DNA from: OMIS01 sp964443885
GTDB lineage: Bacteria > Patescibacteriota > Microgenomatia > UBA1400 > PJMF01
NCBI GenBank assembly: GCA_964443885.1
Contig: CAYUES010000053.1
Coordinates: 1-5,967, forward strand
Reading direction: 5' to 3'
DNA: 5,967 nt
Position 1 is the first letter of the stretch, and the number at the start of each line of letters is the position of its first letter. The notes under the pieces are model-generated. The model searched no databases, had not been told where the DNA came from, and saw only the letters and a program-made list of their open reading frames with translations. Shown piece after piece: positions 5,471-5,967 of the stretch. The translations under genes were made by a program, and so were the position numbers.

Positions 5471-5499
5471 AAAAGTCCCCCGGCAAACTGCCGAGGGAC
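5471..5499 (-). terminator. Intrinsic terminator of the DsbA-like gene
   Basis: On the minus strand GUCCCUCGGC, loop AGUUU and GCCGGGGGAC form a 10-bp GC-rich stem (one G-U pair), followed at once by UUUUGU. It lies 27 bases after the DsbA-like stop. On the plus strand the stem has a C-A mismatch and no U-run, so it acts on the minus strand. Confidence 0.88.
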
Positions 5500-5525
5500 G
5501 TAGTTTCAAGTCTAAGAAGTCCAGA

Positions 5526-5967
5526 CTAAAGGTATTTATCAAGGATAGTCTTAACTTCTTCAAATGGATATGCTCCAGGGATTAATTCCTGAGGGCCATC
5601 TTTTGTGACAACGATTGTCCCTGGTGTGCCAGAGATTCCAGCCGCAGCACCACCATCCATGTCTGCTTTGACTGCAGCAGCCATCTCTCCACTATCAAGA
5701 CAAGTCTTGAAGGTTGTAGCATTTGCGCCTGCTTCACTCGCAGCTTCAGTAAGCGATTCAGGAGTCAGTTTGCCACCTAATGCAGTTTGCTTTTCAAAGA
5801 CTGCATCAGCGTACTTCCAGAAACCATCGCTACCGAGTTGTTTAGCAACACACTCACCAGCTTCTGCTGCTTTTTGAGCGTTCGGGTGAAATGGCAACGG
5901 ATAGTGACGATATACTAACGTGACTTTGTCACCGTACTCTTCTAGAATCTGTTGAGTTACAGGATGG
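5526..5967 (-). CDS. DsbA-like disulfide oxidoreductase (Thioredoxin_4 type), N-terminus off the right edge
   Basis: The frame is open from the right edge to its stop, giving the last 146 residues. DsbA-like proteins make or rearrange disulfides outside the membrane. Visible marks: HPVTQQILEEYGDKVTLVYRHYPL (1-24), the helix and strand right after the catalytic C-x-x-C, which must lie just beyond the edge; HPNAQKAAEAGECVAKQLG (27-45) and FWKYADAVFEKQ (49-60), typical of the inserted helical domain; and GISGTPGTIVV (110-120) with the cis-proline pair T114-P115 and the final strand and helix (GAYPFEEVKTILDKYL). Two further cysteines, C39 and C89, may form a structural disulfide (inference). A TTG at 5897 is an internal codon, not the start, because the frame and the fold continue upstream. 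A signal peptide or anchor is expected but not visible. The gene ends in its own terminator. Confidence 0.92.
   Translation of the reverse strand, partial: HPVTQQILEEYGDKVTLVYRHYPLPFHPNAQKAAEAGECVAKQLGSDGFWKYADAVFEKQTALGGKLTPESLTEAASEAGANATTFKTCLDSGEMAAAVKADMDGGAAAGISGTPGTIVVTKDGPQELIPGAYPFEEVKTILDKYL

Noticed and set aside
5605..5877. 90-residue plus-strand frame opposite the DsbA-like gene
   Set aside because: It is antisense to a well-supported coding frame and has no recognisable domain or ribosome site.

Overview
This window looks like chromosomal DNA from a streamlined bacterium of the Patescibacteria (Candidate Phyla Radiation), plausibly near Microgenomates. That is inference, from three things. 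The alanyl-tRNA synthetase stops right after its editing domain. The genes include a small HTH/membrane/Ig-like protein, a DUF948 + YtxH pair and a Thioredoxin_4-type DsbA protein typical of such genomes. Finally, genes are tightly packed and all seven lie on the minus strand. TGA ends one gene and is not read through in the long frames, which argues against the UGA=Gly code of Gracilibacteria and Absconditabacteria.

Right to left, in the direction of transcription: (1) the C-terminal 146 residues of a DsbA-like disulfide oxidoreductase, closed by a clear intrinsic terminator at 5471-5499; (2) a non-coding stretch of about 150 bases with nested inverted repeats and a candidate promoter; (3) yqeY; (4) a RodZ-like HTH/TM/Ig-like protein; (5) about 150 bases with two hairpins; (6) a DUF948 (YtxG-like) protein and a YtxH-like protein, both small single-span membrane proteins; (7) alaS, a short alanyl-tRNA synthetase; (8) a small two-span membrane protein starting one base after the alaS stop; (9) a non-coding gap of about 155 bases; (10) a protein open to the left edge, which I read as a degenerate actin-like (PilM/FtsA-type) domain with a polar tail.

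Two themes link the genes. One is the cell envelope: the DsbA-like, RodZ-like, DUF948, YtxH-like and two-span proteins all act at or beyond the membrane, and the left-edge protein may belong to a membrane-associated assembly. The other is translation: alaS charges tRNA-Ala, and YqeY is related to the tRNA-binding tail of GatB. Translation signals are of two kinds. YqeY, DUF948 and YtxH have good Shine-Dalgarno sites. The RodZ-like gene and alaS have none and instead carry a -10-like box 6-7 bases before ATG, the layout of leaderless mRNAs. I saw no CRISPR array, insertion sequence, tRNA or rRNA. The most useful leads are the minimal alaS, the candidate leaderless promoters and the structured region upstream of yqeY; I did not find a convincing new defence or mobile system.
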